DNA of 64,000 nt from Stercoripulliclostridium_A sp045577735. Its GTDB lineage: Bacteria > Bacillota > Clostridia > Christensenellales > DTU072. The notes beneath the pieces are model-generated. The model did not search any database. It was not told where the DNA came from and saw nothing but the letters and a program-made list of their open reading frames with translations. Made by a program: the position numbers and the translations under genes. The stretch lies in contig JAZNIY010000027.1 of the NCBI GenBank assembly GCA_045577735.1, forward strand, positions 25,906 to 89,905, written 5' to 3'. Positions 17,059 through 25,873 of the stretch are shown piece after piece (the first letter of the stretch is position 1; every line of letters starts with the position of its first letter).

Positions 17059-18699
17059 ATGAATATTAAAACCCTACTCAAATTAGAGTTAAAAAATAGA
17101 ATGAAAGGTAACTCGCAGAGTAAATACTCTTGGTTGAAGAGTTTGTTTACCGTTGCTCTTGTCGGAGTTGCGGTATATGGCCTCTATCTTGTTGCCGAAA
17201 TATTCTTTGAAATGTTTGATAAAGCGGACATAGCATACGAAGCTCTCGTAATAATCTATACCGTTTTCTTCCTATTTATGTGTTTTATAGGAACCTCGTC
17301 CACCATAAAGGTGCTGTATTACAAGGGCGATAACGAAATTTTGATGCGTTATCCCGTTTCCGGCGTTGAGGTTTTCATAAGTAAAACACTATTCCTAATA
17401 ATTACCCAATTTGCAATAACCGCAGTTGTTATTACTCCCTTCCTTTTGGGATATGCCAAAACAATGGGGCTTGGTGTGGAATTTTATAAATTAATACCTG
17501 TTTCGGTGCTGTTTATGATGGTTATACCCTTCTTGCTAAGCAACATCCTTGCAATACCGATTATGCACGTAACCAATAGAATACGTAATAAGTTTGGTTT
17601 AATTATAATAGGTCTTGCAATTTTGGTAACTGCAATGTTTGCCATCTATATGTTGATTTTCGACAAGATGGTAACCTTTATGAACGATACCGAATTTTCG
17701 GTATTTAGCGATGGTTTCGTTCAAATTATTAAGGACGTTGCAACCTATCTTATACCGACAAAGTATTTTGCCGACGTTTTGGTAGGGCACGAACTTTATA
17801 TTGCATACCCCGTACTAATTGGTATTACGGGACTAAGCTTAATTGGAACCATACTTGTTATTGCAAAACTTTACCCCAAAACCTTGCTTAATAACATAGA
17901 AGTTGAAGGTTCAGCATTCAAGCGTAAGACCAAAAATCGCCGTCGCCCCATCTTCTTAGCACTATTACACAAGGAATTTTTACAAGTTTTCCGTTCGGTA
18001 AACTACTCCTTCCAGTACTTCGTGCTCGCTTGTGCTATGCCGGTTATGGTATATTTCTGTAACAATATTACCATGCAACTAGGTAAAGACCAAATCGGTG
18101 AACAAATCGCGCTTGGTATGACCTTGCTTGTTATGTTAATTTTTGCTACCGTTATTACCTCCTTTAGTGCAACTTCGGTTAGCCGTGAAGGTGACAACTT
18201 CTATCACACCAAAGTAGCACCCGTTTCCATAGTTAAACAGCTTTTCGTAAAATTCTTTATGTATTTGCTTGTTTCCGTAATAGCAAACGGCATTTGTGTG
18301 GCTGTTCTAGTATACACCAAACAAGTAGAGTTAATGGTTGGTCTTTGGATATTCTTAATCGTTGAAGCACTATCGATTGGTTTAACTTTGACGTCCATGC
18401 GATTTGACATAAAGCGTCCCTATTTTAATCTTTCGGGAGAGGGCGAAGTAGTAAACAACAATGCTTCCACAACTTTTAGCGTTGCATTAGGCTTTGTGGT
18501 TGCAATAGTTGAGGGCGTGCTTTGTATGTTCCTTTCATACCTAGCAAGTCAATCATTCATGGTTCCGGGAACGGAGTACGTAATTACAATAGAATTGATG
18601 TATATTATCTGTACGGCATTCGCTGGAATCTTCTTAATTTGTTCAATTTTCAACTATTGTTTCAAATTGAAGAAAACATACAATAAAATCGCAAAATAG
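17059..18699 (+). CDS. ABC-2-type exporter permease, 12 predicted membrane segments
   Basis: A 546-residue integral membrane protein with about twelve hydrophobic segments in two groups of six, split by a basic cytoplasmic stretch (FKRKTKNRRRP, near residue 300). It fits the large ABC-2 permeases paired with a single ATPase. The start follows AAGGA. A short hairpin GGCGAAA-CGTGT-TTTCGCC (18731-18749) lies between it and the next gene without a T-run, so transcription may continue into the downstream paralogue pair. Confidence 0.82.
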   Translation: MNIKTLLKLELKNRMKGNSQSKYSWLKSLFTVALVGVAVYGLYLVAEIFFEMFDKADIAYEALVIIYTVFFLFMCFIGTSSTIKVLYYKGDNEILMRYPVSGVEVFISKTLFLIITQFAITAVVITPFLLGYAKTMGLGVEFYKLIPVSVLFMMVIPFLLSNILAIPIMHVTNRIRNKFGLIIIGLAILVTAMFAIYMLIFDKMVTFMNDTEFSVFSDGFVQIIKDVATYLIPTKYFADVLVGHELYIAYPVLIGITGLSLIGTILVIAKLYPKTLLNNIEVEGSAFKRKTKNRRRPIFLALLHKEFLQVFRSVNYSFQYFVLACAMPVMVYFCNNITMQLGKDQIGEQIALGMTLLVMLIFATVITSFSATSVSREGDNFYHTKVAPVSIVKQLFVKFFMYLLVSVIANGICVAVLVYTKQVELMVGLWIFLIVEALSIGLTLTSMRFDIKRPYFNLSGEGEVVNNNASTTFSVALGFVVAIVEGVLCMFLSYLASQSFMVPGTEYVITIELMYIICTAFAGIFLICSIFNYCFKLKKTYNKIAK

Positions 18700-18776
18700 T
18701 ATACCTAAAATAGTGTGTTTAGGCTACCGGCGAAACGTGTTTTCGCCAAAGAAAAAATAGAAAAATAGGGAAAAAT

Positions 18777-21449
18777 ATGAAAAAATTTCTAGTAGGCGTA
18801 ATTTTTTTAATACCAATAGTAGTAGTTATTGCACTTTCTGCAACTGGAGCAATAATTAGTCTTACCACGCCTGTTAATCCTACCGACATTGTTATTAGAA
18901 ATAGCGATAACGTGGAAATTACTAGGGATGACATCGTTAAAATTGACTCTAAAAACTTTGAAGAATTCATTATTATCGACGTTTTGCCGGGAATTACTCA
19001 AAATAAAGCAATAGAGTATGAGCGAGTGGAAGAAATTGGTAATGGTGAAATAGAATTAGAGCAAATTGGAGATAGTAATCGTTACGCAATCATCCCCAAG
19101 AAAATTGGTACGACGAAGCTAATCATTAACGCAAAGGCTAACGTAAACGTATTTAGAGAGGTTACTTTCTACGTTTCTTCGGACAGCATAGAGACGATGA
19201 CTATCTATGATAAAGACGGGGCAGAAGTTGGCGAACATCGGGAAATAACGACGAATGAGAGGCTTTACGTTGATATTAACCCCTTTGACGCCGTACGTGA
19301 TAACAATATACATTGGGACTCTTCTAACACTAACGTAGCAACGGTCTCTCAAAACGGGTTGGTGCAAATAGTGGGACGTGGTGACACACGTATTAAGGTT
19401 ACGGCCGTTGATAAAGATGGTAACACTGTCAGCGATTACGTTGACGTCAATACTAATCGTGCCGTTGTTAAATCAAACAAAGTGTACGTTACGGAAGCTG
19501 TAGATCGCAATTGGATTATGGCAAACGTTGTACTTGATGCGGAAGCAATCGTTATTGATAACGAAGACGGAACCTTTACCATTAGTTGTGAGGAGGGTGA
19601 AGTTATCGTTACAACGATAATTTCCGACGATAATGATTGGAAAATAGTAGATTTGCCCGAAACCATATACCTTAGAAATGGTGGTTATGCAGTCATGGGC
19701 ATCAATCTAATTAGTGGAGAGGAATTAACGGGTCTTGAAGTAGAATGTGTGACAAGTGACCTTATTGAATATGAAAAAGAGCTTGGACAACTTATACCTC
19801 TTAAGACGGGTGTTGCCACGATTAAGTTTACTTATAATGGCGAAACAAAAGAAAGGGTTATCACCATAAAAGACAACCCAATTGCTTTTGAATTAGAGCT
19901 TGGAAGTGGTGATCAAAAATTGGGAATTCAACTCTCGCGTACTTGGGGACTATACTGGTTGGACGAAAACAATGCTCTTACTACGGAGTTTAAGTTTGGC
20001 CTTAACGACAAATCCAATACGTTTGACGTTGAATGGAGTGTGAACGACACAGCCTTTGCTGAGATTACTCGTGTTCCCGACAGTCAAGATATAATCATTA
20101 ATTTCAAAGAGGAATCGGCAGGTAACGCGGTGACCGTGACGGCAATCCTTAAAATTAATAATTTACTCCAACATAGGGTAAAACGTAGTTTTACTTTCAA
20201 CATTCGAGAGCAAAAGAACACCATTAACGTGTATACTTTTGAACAAGCTAAATGGATTAGAGATTTCCGCTTTTATAATATGGCGCTACAAAGCAATATT
20301 ATAGCAAAGGAAAGACTGGAAGACCTTACCGGAAGCGTATATGGCAATGGTTTCCAATGGGATGGTTCTCAAATTAAAGACATTGCCTTTGACGATGGTA
20401 CAATAGAATATGACTTTGAAGATTTCGTAGGCTATTCGCGTAGAGGAGAACATCTTGCAAACTATGAATTTTTCGTACAAGAAGGAAACGATTGCATTAA
20501 CTTTGAAGATATAATAATGTTCAATGCAGTTACGCTAGAAGAGGCTACGAATCGTGGCTCCGGTATTAAATCTACTTCCTTGTGGCACGAAACGAGGTCT
20601 AATTTTGATAATTATCCTGAAGATATACCGGTAAACTTCCGTTATTTGCAAATTTATAATACGCATCGTGGTATAGAAATTGGTTACCACTACAACGTAC
20701 TTGTTGAGGGCTGTATCTTGGGCGATAACGCTGAAGACAGCGTATTTGCCTATTTCTATAACGAAAATGACCGTAGATTCCCGGAAAAAGGCAATAACCT
20801 AACTTTCCGTAATAACGTGTTTAAAATTAGCAAGGGACCAAGCATAATGCTCGCTAGCGTTCCGATTGATTTTGGCATTGATTCATACGTTAATTGTGCT
20901 CCTAATCTTAAATTTGAAGGGTTTAACGATTTTTATAATTGGCAAACGAAAGAGGAGTTTTACGATAGCGTAGCATCTCTTATCGGTGGATACGTCAATA
21001 TGTTCGTTGACGGCAATTCTAGTCTTGGATCTGCGATTAACAGCCTTCTTATGCCCATACTTGGAGACGTTCTTGATGACGTTGCGGAGGGTGACGCCGT
21101 ACAAGATTTGTATTACACCTATGCTGGTGAACAATACGTATCGTTTGGTGCTATGGGGCTTGGTGCATTGTTTTACTTTGATGCTAATAAAGTTACCGTT
21201 GAATCGGAAGGACTTATGATCACCGATTTACCTTTCCGCGATAGCCAAGGCAATCCGGTTGGTCAAATGGAATACCTTGAACAATTAATGCAATCATTGC
21301 ATACCAGTTTGGGATTAAAAAACGCTGATACGTTGTGTAATCCATCTACCATTGTTTGTATGGACTTTTCAAGTAAAGAGCCGGAAATAAATCCCGGTGA
21401 TCCCGTACCAAACAGTAGAGAATTATATGAAAAACTTAGACAAAAATAG
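18777..21449 (+). CDS. Membrane-anchored Ig-like/beta-helix surface protein, first paralogue
   Basis: An 890-residue protein beginning MKKFLVGVIFLIPIVVVIAL, an N-terminal membrane segment with no clear cleavage site, so probably anchored and facing outward. A BIG2-type Ig-like domain follows (residues about 130-225: DSSNTNVATVSQNGLVQIVGRG, shown here by its core NTNVATVSQNG). Two further Ig-like segments follow (FELELGSGDQKLGIQ, VTVTAILKINN). The C-terminal half has short turns typical of a right-handed parallel beta helix (FRYLQIYNTHRGIEIGYHYN). It is the tandem paralogue of the next gene, sharing the anchor, the FELELGS..LGIQL.RTWG block and the C-terminal PGDPVPNS tail. No catalytic residues are recognised. 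Confidence 0.8.
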   Translation: MKKFLVGVIFLIPIVVVIALSATGAIISLTTPVNPTDIVIRNSDNVEITRDDIVKIDSKNFEEFIIIDVLPGITQNKAIEYERVEEIGNGEIELEQIGDSNRYAIIPKKIGTTKLIINAKANVNVFREVTFYVSSDSIETMTIYDKDGAEVGEHREITTNERLYVDINPFDAVRDNNIHWDSSNTNVATVSQNGLVQIVGRGDTRIKVTAVDKDGNTVSDYVDVNTNRAVVKSNKVYVTEAVDRNWIMANVVLDAEAIVIDNEDGTFTISCEEGEVIVTTIISDDNDWKIVDLPETIYLRNGGYAVMGINLISGEELTGLEVECVTSDLIEYEKELGQLIPLKTGVATIKFTYNGETKERVITIKDNPIAFELELGSGDQKLGIQLSRTWGLYWLDENNALTTEFKFGLNDKSNTFDVEWSVNDTAFAEITRVPDSQDIIINFKEESAGNAVTVTAILKINNLLQHRVKRSFTFNIREQKNTINVYTFEQAKWIRDFRFYNMALQSNIIAKERLEDLTGSVYGNGFQWDGSQIKDIAFDDGTIEYDFEDFVGYSRRGEHLANYEFFVQEGNDCINFEDIIMFNAVTLEEATNRGSGIKSTSLWHETRSNFDNYPEDIPVNFRYLQIYNTHRGIEIGYHYNVLVEGCILGDNAEDSVFAYFYNENDRRFPEKGNNLTFRNNVFKISKGPSIMLASVPIDFGIDSYVNCAPNLKFEGFNDFYNWQTKEEFYDSVASLIGGYVNMFVDGNSSLGSAINSLLMPILGDVLDDVAEGDAVQDLYYTYAGEQYVSFGAMGLGALFYFDANKVTVESEGLMITDLPFRDSQGNPVGQMEYLEQLMQSLHTSLGLKNADTLCNPSTIVCMDFSSKEPEINPGDPVPNSRELYEKLRQK

Positions 21450-21473
21450 AGTAACACATTATTAGGTAGCAAA

Positions 21474-24086
21474 ATGAAGAAGTTTCTAGTAGGAGTTATA
21501 TTTTTAATACCAATAGTAGTAGTTATTGCGCTTTCTGCAACCGGCGCAATGATTACTTTAACCTCTCCTCCAAATCCAACGGAAATTGTCATTAAAAATA
21601 ACGAGAACGTTAACGTTGATGATTTGAGGAAGGATAATGAAGCCAAGGGCGAGCATTATGATTTAAAACTTGACTCCAAGAATTTTGAAGAATTCATTGT
21701 TATAGACGTTCTTCCCTCAATAACACCGGACAAATCAATTGAAGTAGAAATTGACGAAAATGCTGGGGATGGTAGGGTTAAATTGGAGCGCATTGGTGAA
21801 ACCAATAGATACTACGTAATACCCGAAAACGTTGGCATATGTAGGTTGGAAATTCGCGCAAAGGCAAACTATAGCATTGTAAAAACGCTTACTATTTACG
21901 TTACGAGCGACTCTATTGAAACCATAGAAATTTATGATGAAAACGGTGCGTTTGTTGAACAAAACGTCGATTTATTAACCGGTGGAAGATATTACGTTGA
22001 TATTAATCCCATAGAAGCACTTCGTAATAACGACGTACAATGGTCTTCTTCTAACACCAACGTTGCAGAAATTAGTGCTAACGGCGAACTTAAAATCATT
22101 GGCAAAGGACTTACCAGAATCGAGGCAAAAGCTATTGATAAAGATGGTAATACAGTAAGTGATTACTTTGATATTGACACGGACAAAGCAATAGTTACAT
22201 CAAAGACAATCTATACAACGCAAGACAACGTAACCAACGACTACTTAAAATCAAATTATGCATTGGATGAAGACGTAGAAGTTAGTTTTGTTGAAGACAA
22301 TAAATATGCTTTCTCTATTAATGAAGACGTTATTGTCGTGGAGGTTATAAAAGTTGCGGAAGGCGAAATGGGATTCATAGACCTTGCCTCTACAATGTAT
22401 ACTAGAAATGGTGGTTACTTCCCACTTGTTGGTAATCTAGCAACCGGTGAAGTTTATGAAGGAGTAGAAATATCCTTCTCCAATCCTGACGTACTAGAAC
22501 TCGAACCCGTAACGGGTATGCTAATCCCCCTAAAGGCTGGTAACGTTATGGTTACTGCTATTTACAATGGTTCCTACGTTCAAAAAGAGGTAACAGTAAG
22601 AGAAAACCCCGTAGCCTTTGAGTTGGAATTAGGCTCTGCCGATGAAAGGCTTGGCATACAACTTACCCGTACTTGGGGAAGGTATTGGCTTGACGCTGAC
22701 GGCAATAGAATTGGTACATTTGAGTTTGGTTTAACTAACAAAGAGAACAAATTTGACGTCGTTTGGTCGGCAAGTGATCCCACGCTTGTGAATATTACTA
22801 GAAAAGAAAACTCACAAGACGTAATTTTGGAGTTCCCGGAAGCAAGCAAAGGACAATCGGTAACCGTTACGGCCACCCTTAAAACCAATGCTTTACTCCA
22901 ACAAAGAGTAAAACGTAGTTTTACCTTTAACCTTCGTGAAAGAGATGCTATAAACGTATATACTTGGGACCAATTCAATAGGGTATCCGAGTTGAACCAC
23001 AACGATATCGTGCTTCAAGCAGACCTGTATCCGACTTATACGTCCGGCATTCGTAGTGACATTTACGGAAATGGATTTAAAATTGATGCTACAAATTTCC
23101 CGGTTGTTGATCCCGGTAATTTTAGAAACTGGGTTATAAGCGCAGATAGATTTGGTAAAGGACACTGGGAGTATCAAGAAACGGGAACGGGTAAAATCGT
23201 TGTGGAAGACGTTATAGCGATTGGATCAACGTTGTTTAAGGACGTATCTAACATATTAACTTTTATTAATTTCTATTGGTATTATTGTCCAATAGAAATA
23301 AGATATTGCCAACTTTCCGGCTTCAGCGAGGGCGTTTCTTTGCGTAATGCTTTGGAAGTTACTATAGAGGGTTGTATCTTTGGTGAAAACGAAAATAGTG
23401 GTGTTAATATACAACACGAACCCAACCGTGCGGAAGTTGCCAAATTTACCTTCAAGAATAATATCTTTAAGCAACAAGGCGGTGCTGCGATTCAGCTCGT
23501 AACAAGTTATTTTGGCGAATCTGTTATGGATAAAACGATAAAAGCTGAATTTAATATAGAAGGCTTCTTTGACGTATATAATTGGAAGAAGCGCGAAGAT
23601 TTCAAAACCATATTCGCAAACGTTGTAGTTAGCTTAGTCGGCACCGACATAATCCCTGCTGGAATAATAAGAGACACTTTTGTTGATGGAGTTGCCGACG
23701 TTATTGATTCATTTATTCATAACGACGAGTATGATAGATTGTTCTACGAGTATGGTGGTGAAGAGTACGCAAGTTTTTCTTTCCTTGCTATTGGCCTCAT
23801 AGCAAAAGTAGACTCGGAGTCAATCAACGTCAATACAACTTCACCTATGGGCGTGTATGATATTCCTCTTGAAGATGAACAAGGTAATCCAAAGGGAACG
23901 TTGGCCGATTTAATGCCCCTTTTAAATACTATTGTAAGACCATCTAAACCTTTGCATATAACCAACGCTACGTACCTTGCTTGTACCGACTTTGTGGACT
24001 ATGAGCCCGAAATTAAACCTGGCGATCCCGTGCCGAACAGTAAGGAACTTTACGCAAAATTAGTTGGTGCAATGGACAATAATTAG
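21474..24086 (+). CDS. Membrane-anchored Ig-like/beta-helix surface protein, second paralogue
   Basis: An 870-residue protein built like the preceding one: anchor MKKFLVGVIFLIPIVVVIAL, BIG2-like domain with SSNTNVAEISANGELKIIG near residue 185, Ig-like segments, then a beta-helix-like half with VTIEGCIFGENENSG and a tail PGDPVPNSKELY. The anchors are near-identical even in DNA, while the rest has diverged strongly, implying a duplication with the anchor conserved by selection or gene conversion. It begins 24 nt after its paralogue with AGGTAG as ribosome site, so the two are probably co-transcribed. It could be an adhesin, a glycan-binding protein or part of an envelope complex with the ABC exporter. 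Confidence 0.8.
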   Translation: MKKFLVGVIFLIPIVVVIALSATGAMITLTSPPNPTEIVIKNNENVNVDDLRKDNEAKGEHYDLKLDSKNFEEFIVIDVLPSITPDKSIEVEIDENAGDGRVKLERIGETNRYYVIPENVGICRLEIRAKANYSIVKTLTIYVTSDSIETIEIYDENGAFVEQNVDLLTGGRYYVDINPIEALRNNDVQWSSSNTNVAEISANGELKIIGKGLTRIEAKAIDKDGNTVSDYFDIDTDKAIVTSKTIYTTQDNVTNDYLKSNYALDEDVEVSFVEDNKYAFSINEDVIVVEVIKVAEGEMGFIDLASTMYTRNGGYFPLVGNLATGEVYEGVEISFSNPDVLELEPVTGMLIPLKAGNVMVTAIYNGSYVQKEVTVRENPVAFELELGSADERLGIQLTRTWGRYWLDADGNRIGTFEFGLTNKENKFDVVWSASDPTLVNITRKENSQDVILEFPEASKGQSVTVTATLKTNALLQQRVKRSFTFNLRERDAINVYTWDQFNRVSELNHNDIVLQADLYPTYTSGIRSDIYGNGFKIDATNFPVVDPGNFRNWVISADRFGKGHWEYQETGTGKIVVEDVIAIGSTLFKDVSNILTFINFYWYYCPIEIRYCQLSGFSEGVSLRNALEVTIEGCIFGENENSGVNIQHEPNRAEVAKFTFKNNIFKQQGGAAIQLVTSYFGESVMDKTIKAEFNIEGFFDVYNWKKREDFKTIFANVVVSLVGTDIIPAGIIRDTFVDGVADVIDSFIHNDEYDRLFYEYGGEEYASFSFLAIGLIAKVDSESINVNTTSPMGVYDIPLEDEQGNPKGTLADLMPLLNTIVRPSKPLHITNATYLACTDFVDYEPEIKPGDPVPNSKELYAKLVGAMDNN

Positions 24087-24088
24087 TA

Positions 24089-24117
24089 TTGACATTTTTG
24101 TACGACCGTGCAATAAT
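24089..24117 (+). promoter_or_regulatory. Promoter of the 311-residue membrane protein and nucleosidase
   Basis: TTGACA (24089-24094) and AATAAT (24112-24117) are 17 bp apart. The leader carries a small hairpin TACCCT-AAA-AGGGTA (24130-24144) before the AAAGGAG ribosome site. Confidence 0.6.
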
Positions 24118-24167
24118 AATAAAAGAAACTACCCTAAAAGGGTAAACATAAAGAAAGGAGAAAGATT

Positions 24168-25103
24168 ATGGCACAACCTGTAACACCCGGATGCATTAAG
24201 GGATGTATTATTATACCCCTTATCGTTCTATTAGTTCTCGTAATCGTTGTAGTAGGTGGAGCACTCATTCTACTAAACATGACTCCAGCAGATTTGGGAA
24301 TTGCCGACATTGAACTATTTGATGGCGAAACGCTGGCAACTTTGGGATTAGCTGATGTTAAGCTCAAGGAAATTCCCGCATTCTTAAAGGAATTAATGAA
24401 CGTTGACGAGAGCAAAATCGTAACCAATACCTATACTGAAGAAGACAAGACCGCCGCCGAAGATAAAGTTGCTGAAAGTAGCGTTCAAAAGAAAGAAGAC
24501 GGCACCATCGATTACTCATCCATCGTAACCGATAAGATCATTTATCCCACAAAGCAAAATATTGAATATAACGATACCACTCTAGCATACATATTCAACC
24601 AAATGGTAGCCGATGGCGCAGAAAGTGATGAAGAAGCTGTTAAGTTCCTACAAGAAATCGATGCTTCCATCAACGAAGTAACCATCTCTAAGGGTGATGC
24701 AAGCGCAACCTTGCGTATCGTTGCTTCAATTGAACTTGATTCTATTGCTGGTGAAGTTAAAGAGGTTCTTAACGAATCTGGAGTAGGTGGCCTCCTCACC
24801 CTTCCCGAAAAGGTATTCCTAGTAAGCTACAGCGATATGGTTATTAACGTAGAAGGCGAATTGGTAACCACTTCTCAATCTTTGAAGATTAACGACAGCG
24901 ACAACCCCATTTCCAAGGCAATTATGAAGGTTCTTGCAAGAAAAGCACAAGAAACTGCTGAAGAAGAGGGTGAAAATATCGACACTTCCGAAAACGTTGT
25001 TAACGATGAAATCGGCAAAGCATTCGTTTCCATCGTATCCAATCTTGGTAAGCCCGTAGAAGTTAAGAACGGAGCTATCGTAGTAGAAACCTATACCGAA
25101 TAA
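24168..25103 (+). CDS. Membrane-anchored protein of unknown function
   Basis: A 311-residue protein I do not recognise. Residues 9-36 hold a long hydrophobic helix (GCIKGCIIIPLIVLLVLVIV) flanked by two Cys, so the rest is probably outside the membrane. The outer part is acidic, with a Glu/Lys-rich helical segment (residues about 90-115), a beta-rich middle and a second acidic helical region (ETAEEEGENID). The anchor style matches the two upstream paralogues, so it may belong to the same envelope system, but it has its own promoter and its stop overlaps the nucleosidase start (TAATG). Confidence 0.7.
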   Translation: MAQPVTPGCIKGCIIIPLIVLLVLVIVVVGGALILLNMTPADLGIADIELFDGETLATLGLADVKLKEIPAFLKELMNVDESKIVTNTYTEEDKTAAEDKVAESSVQKKEDGTIDYSSIVTDKIIYPTKQNIEYNDTTLAYIFNQMVADGAESDEEAVKFLQEIDASINEVTISKGDASATLRIVASIELDSIAGEVKEVLNESGVGGLLTLPEKVFLVSYSDMVINVEGELVTTSQSLKINDSDNPISKAIMKVLARKAQETAEEEGENIDTSENVVNDEIGKAFVSIVSNLGKPVEVKNGAIVVETYTE

Positions 25104-25777
25104 TGAAAAGAATTGGTTTATTAATAGCAATGCAAAAGGAAGCCCAAGGCATAGTCCAAGGGCTTTCAAACGTATATACCGAAAGTTACAAGGGCAAAAC
25201 CTTTACCATAGGTAAAATAGGGGAGAACGAGGTCGTTCTTGCTCTTGCCGGCATTGGCAAGGTCAACGCTTCCTTTACTACCACGATTATGATTGAGCGT
25301 TACTCGGTCGATTACGTAATTAATACTGGAATTGCCGGGGGCGTAGGTATGTTAAAGCCCCTAACTCCTCTTTCCGTATCTAGCGTTTGTCAACACGACA
25401 GCGACACTACGGCCTTAGGCGACCCCATAGGGTTAATAAGCGGACTAAACAAGGTCTATTTTGACTGTGACGAAGAAGTTGTTAACGTCATAAAAGAGGC
25501 TGGAAATACTGCCGTAGGACGCGTTGCAACAGGGGATAAGTTTATCGCTAGCGACGTTGAGTCTGGACACATTAGAGAAACCTTTGGCGCTATTGCTTGC
25601 GATATGGAATGTGGCGCTTGCGCACAAGTTTGCTTCATCGCGGGCGTTAAGTTCGGAGCCTTAAAGGTTATTAGCGACTCTGCAGGTGACGGCTCTGCTT
25701 TGACCTATGAGGAGCTTTCTTCAAGAGCGTGTGAAATAAACGCAACAACCCTTCTTAAGGCAATTAAACAGCTATAA
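25103..25777 (+). CDS. mtnN: 5'-methylthioadenosine/S-adenosylhomocysteine nucleosidase
   Basis: Hydrolyses MTA and SAH to free adenine and the thio-sugar, recycling methyl-cycle products. The 224-residue protein starts KRIGLLIAMQKEA and has NTGIAGGVG (residues about 73-81). It also has DMECGACAQVC with the substrate-binding Met and Glu169, where the family has MEGAAIAQVC, and catalytic Asp192 in VISDSAGDGS, where most relatives have SDxAD. These variations are mild. It is coupled to the upstream membrane protein by a one-base overlap and is followed by a terminator. Confidence 0.9.
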   Translation: MKRIGLLIAMQKEAQGIVQGLSNVYTESYKGKTFTIGKIGENEVVLALAGIGKVNASFTTTIMIERYSVDYVINTGIAGGVGMLKPLTPLSVSSVCQHDSDTTALGDPIGLISGLNKVYFDCDEEVVNVIKEAGNTAVGRVATGDKFIASDVESGHIRETFGAIACDMECGACAQVCFIAGVKFGALKVISDSAGDGSALTYEELSSRACEINATTLLKAIKQL

Positions 25778-25798
25778 TAAGCCTAAAATCAACTTTGG

Positions 25799-25827
25799 AG
25801 CGCTACCTTTTGGTGGCGCTTTTTTTA
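25799..25827 (+). terminator. Terminator after mtnN
   Basis: A stem AGCGCTACC/GGTGGCGCT (9 bp with one G-U) and loop TTTT is followed by T6. Confidence 0.9.
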
Positions 25828-25873
25828 ACAACTAGAATAGCGCACGCATATACTATATTCATAAAGGAGTGGT

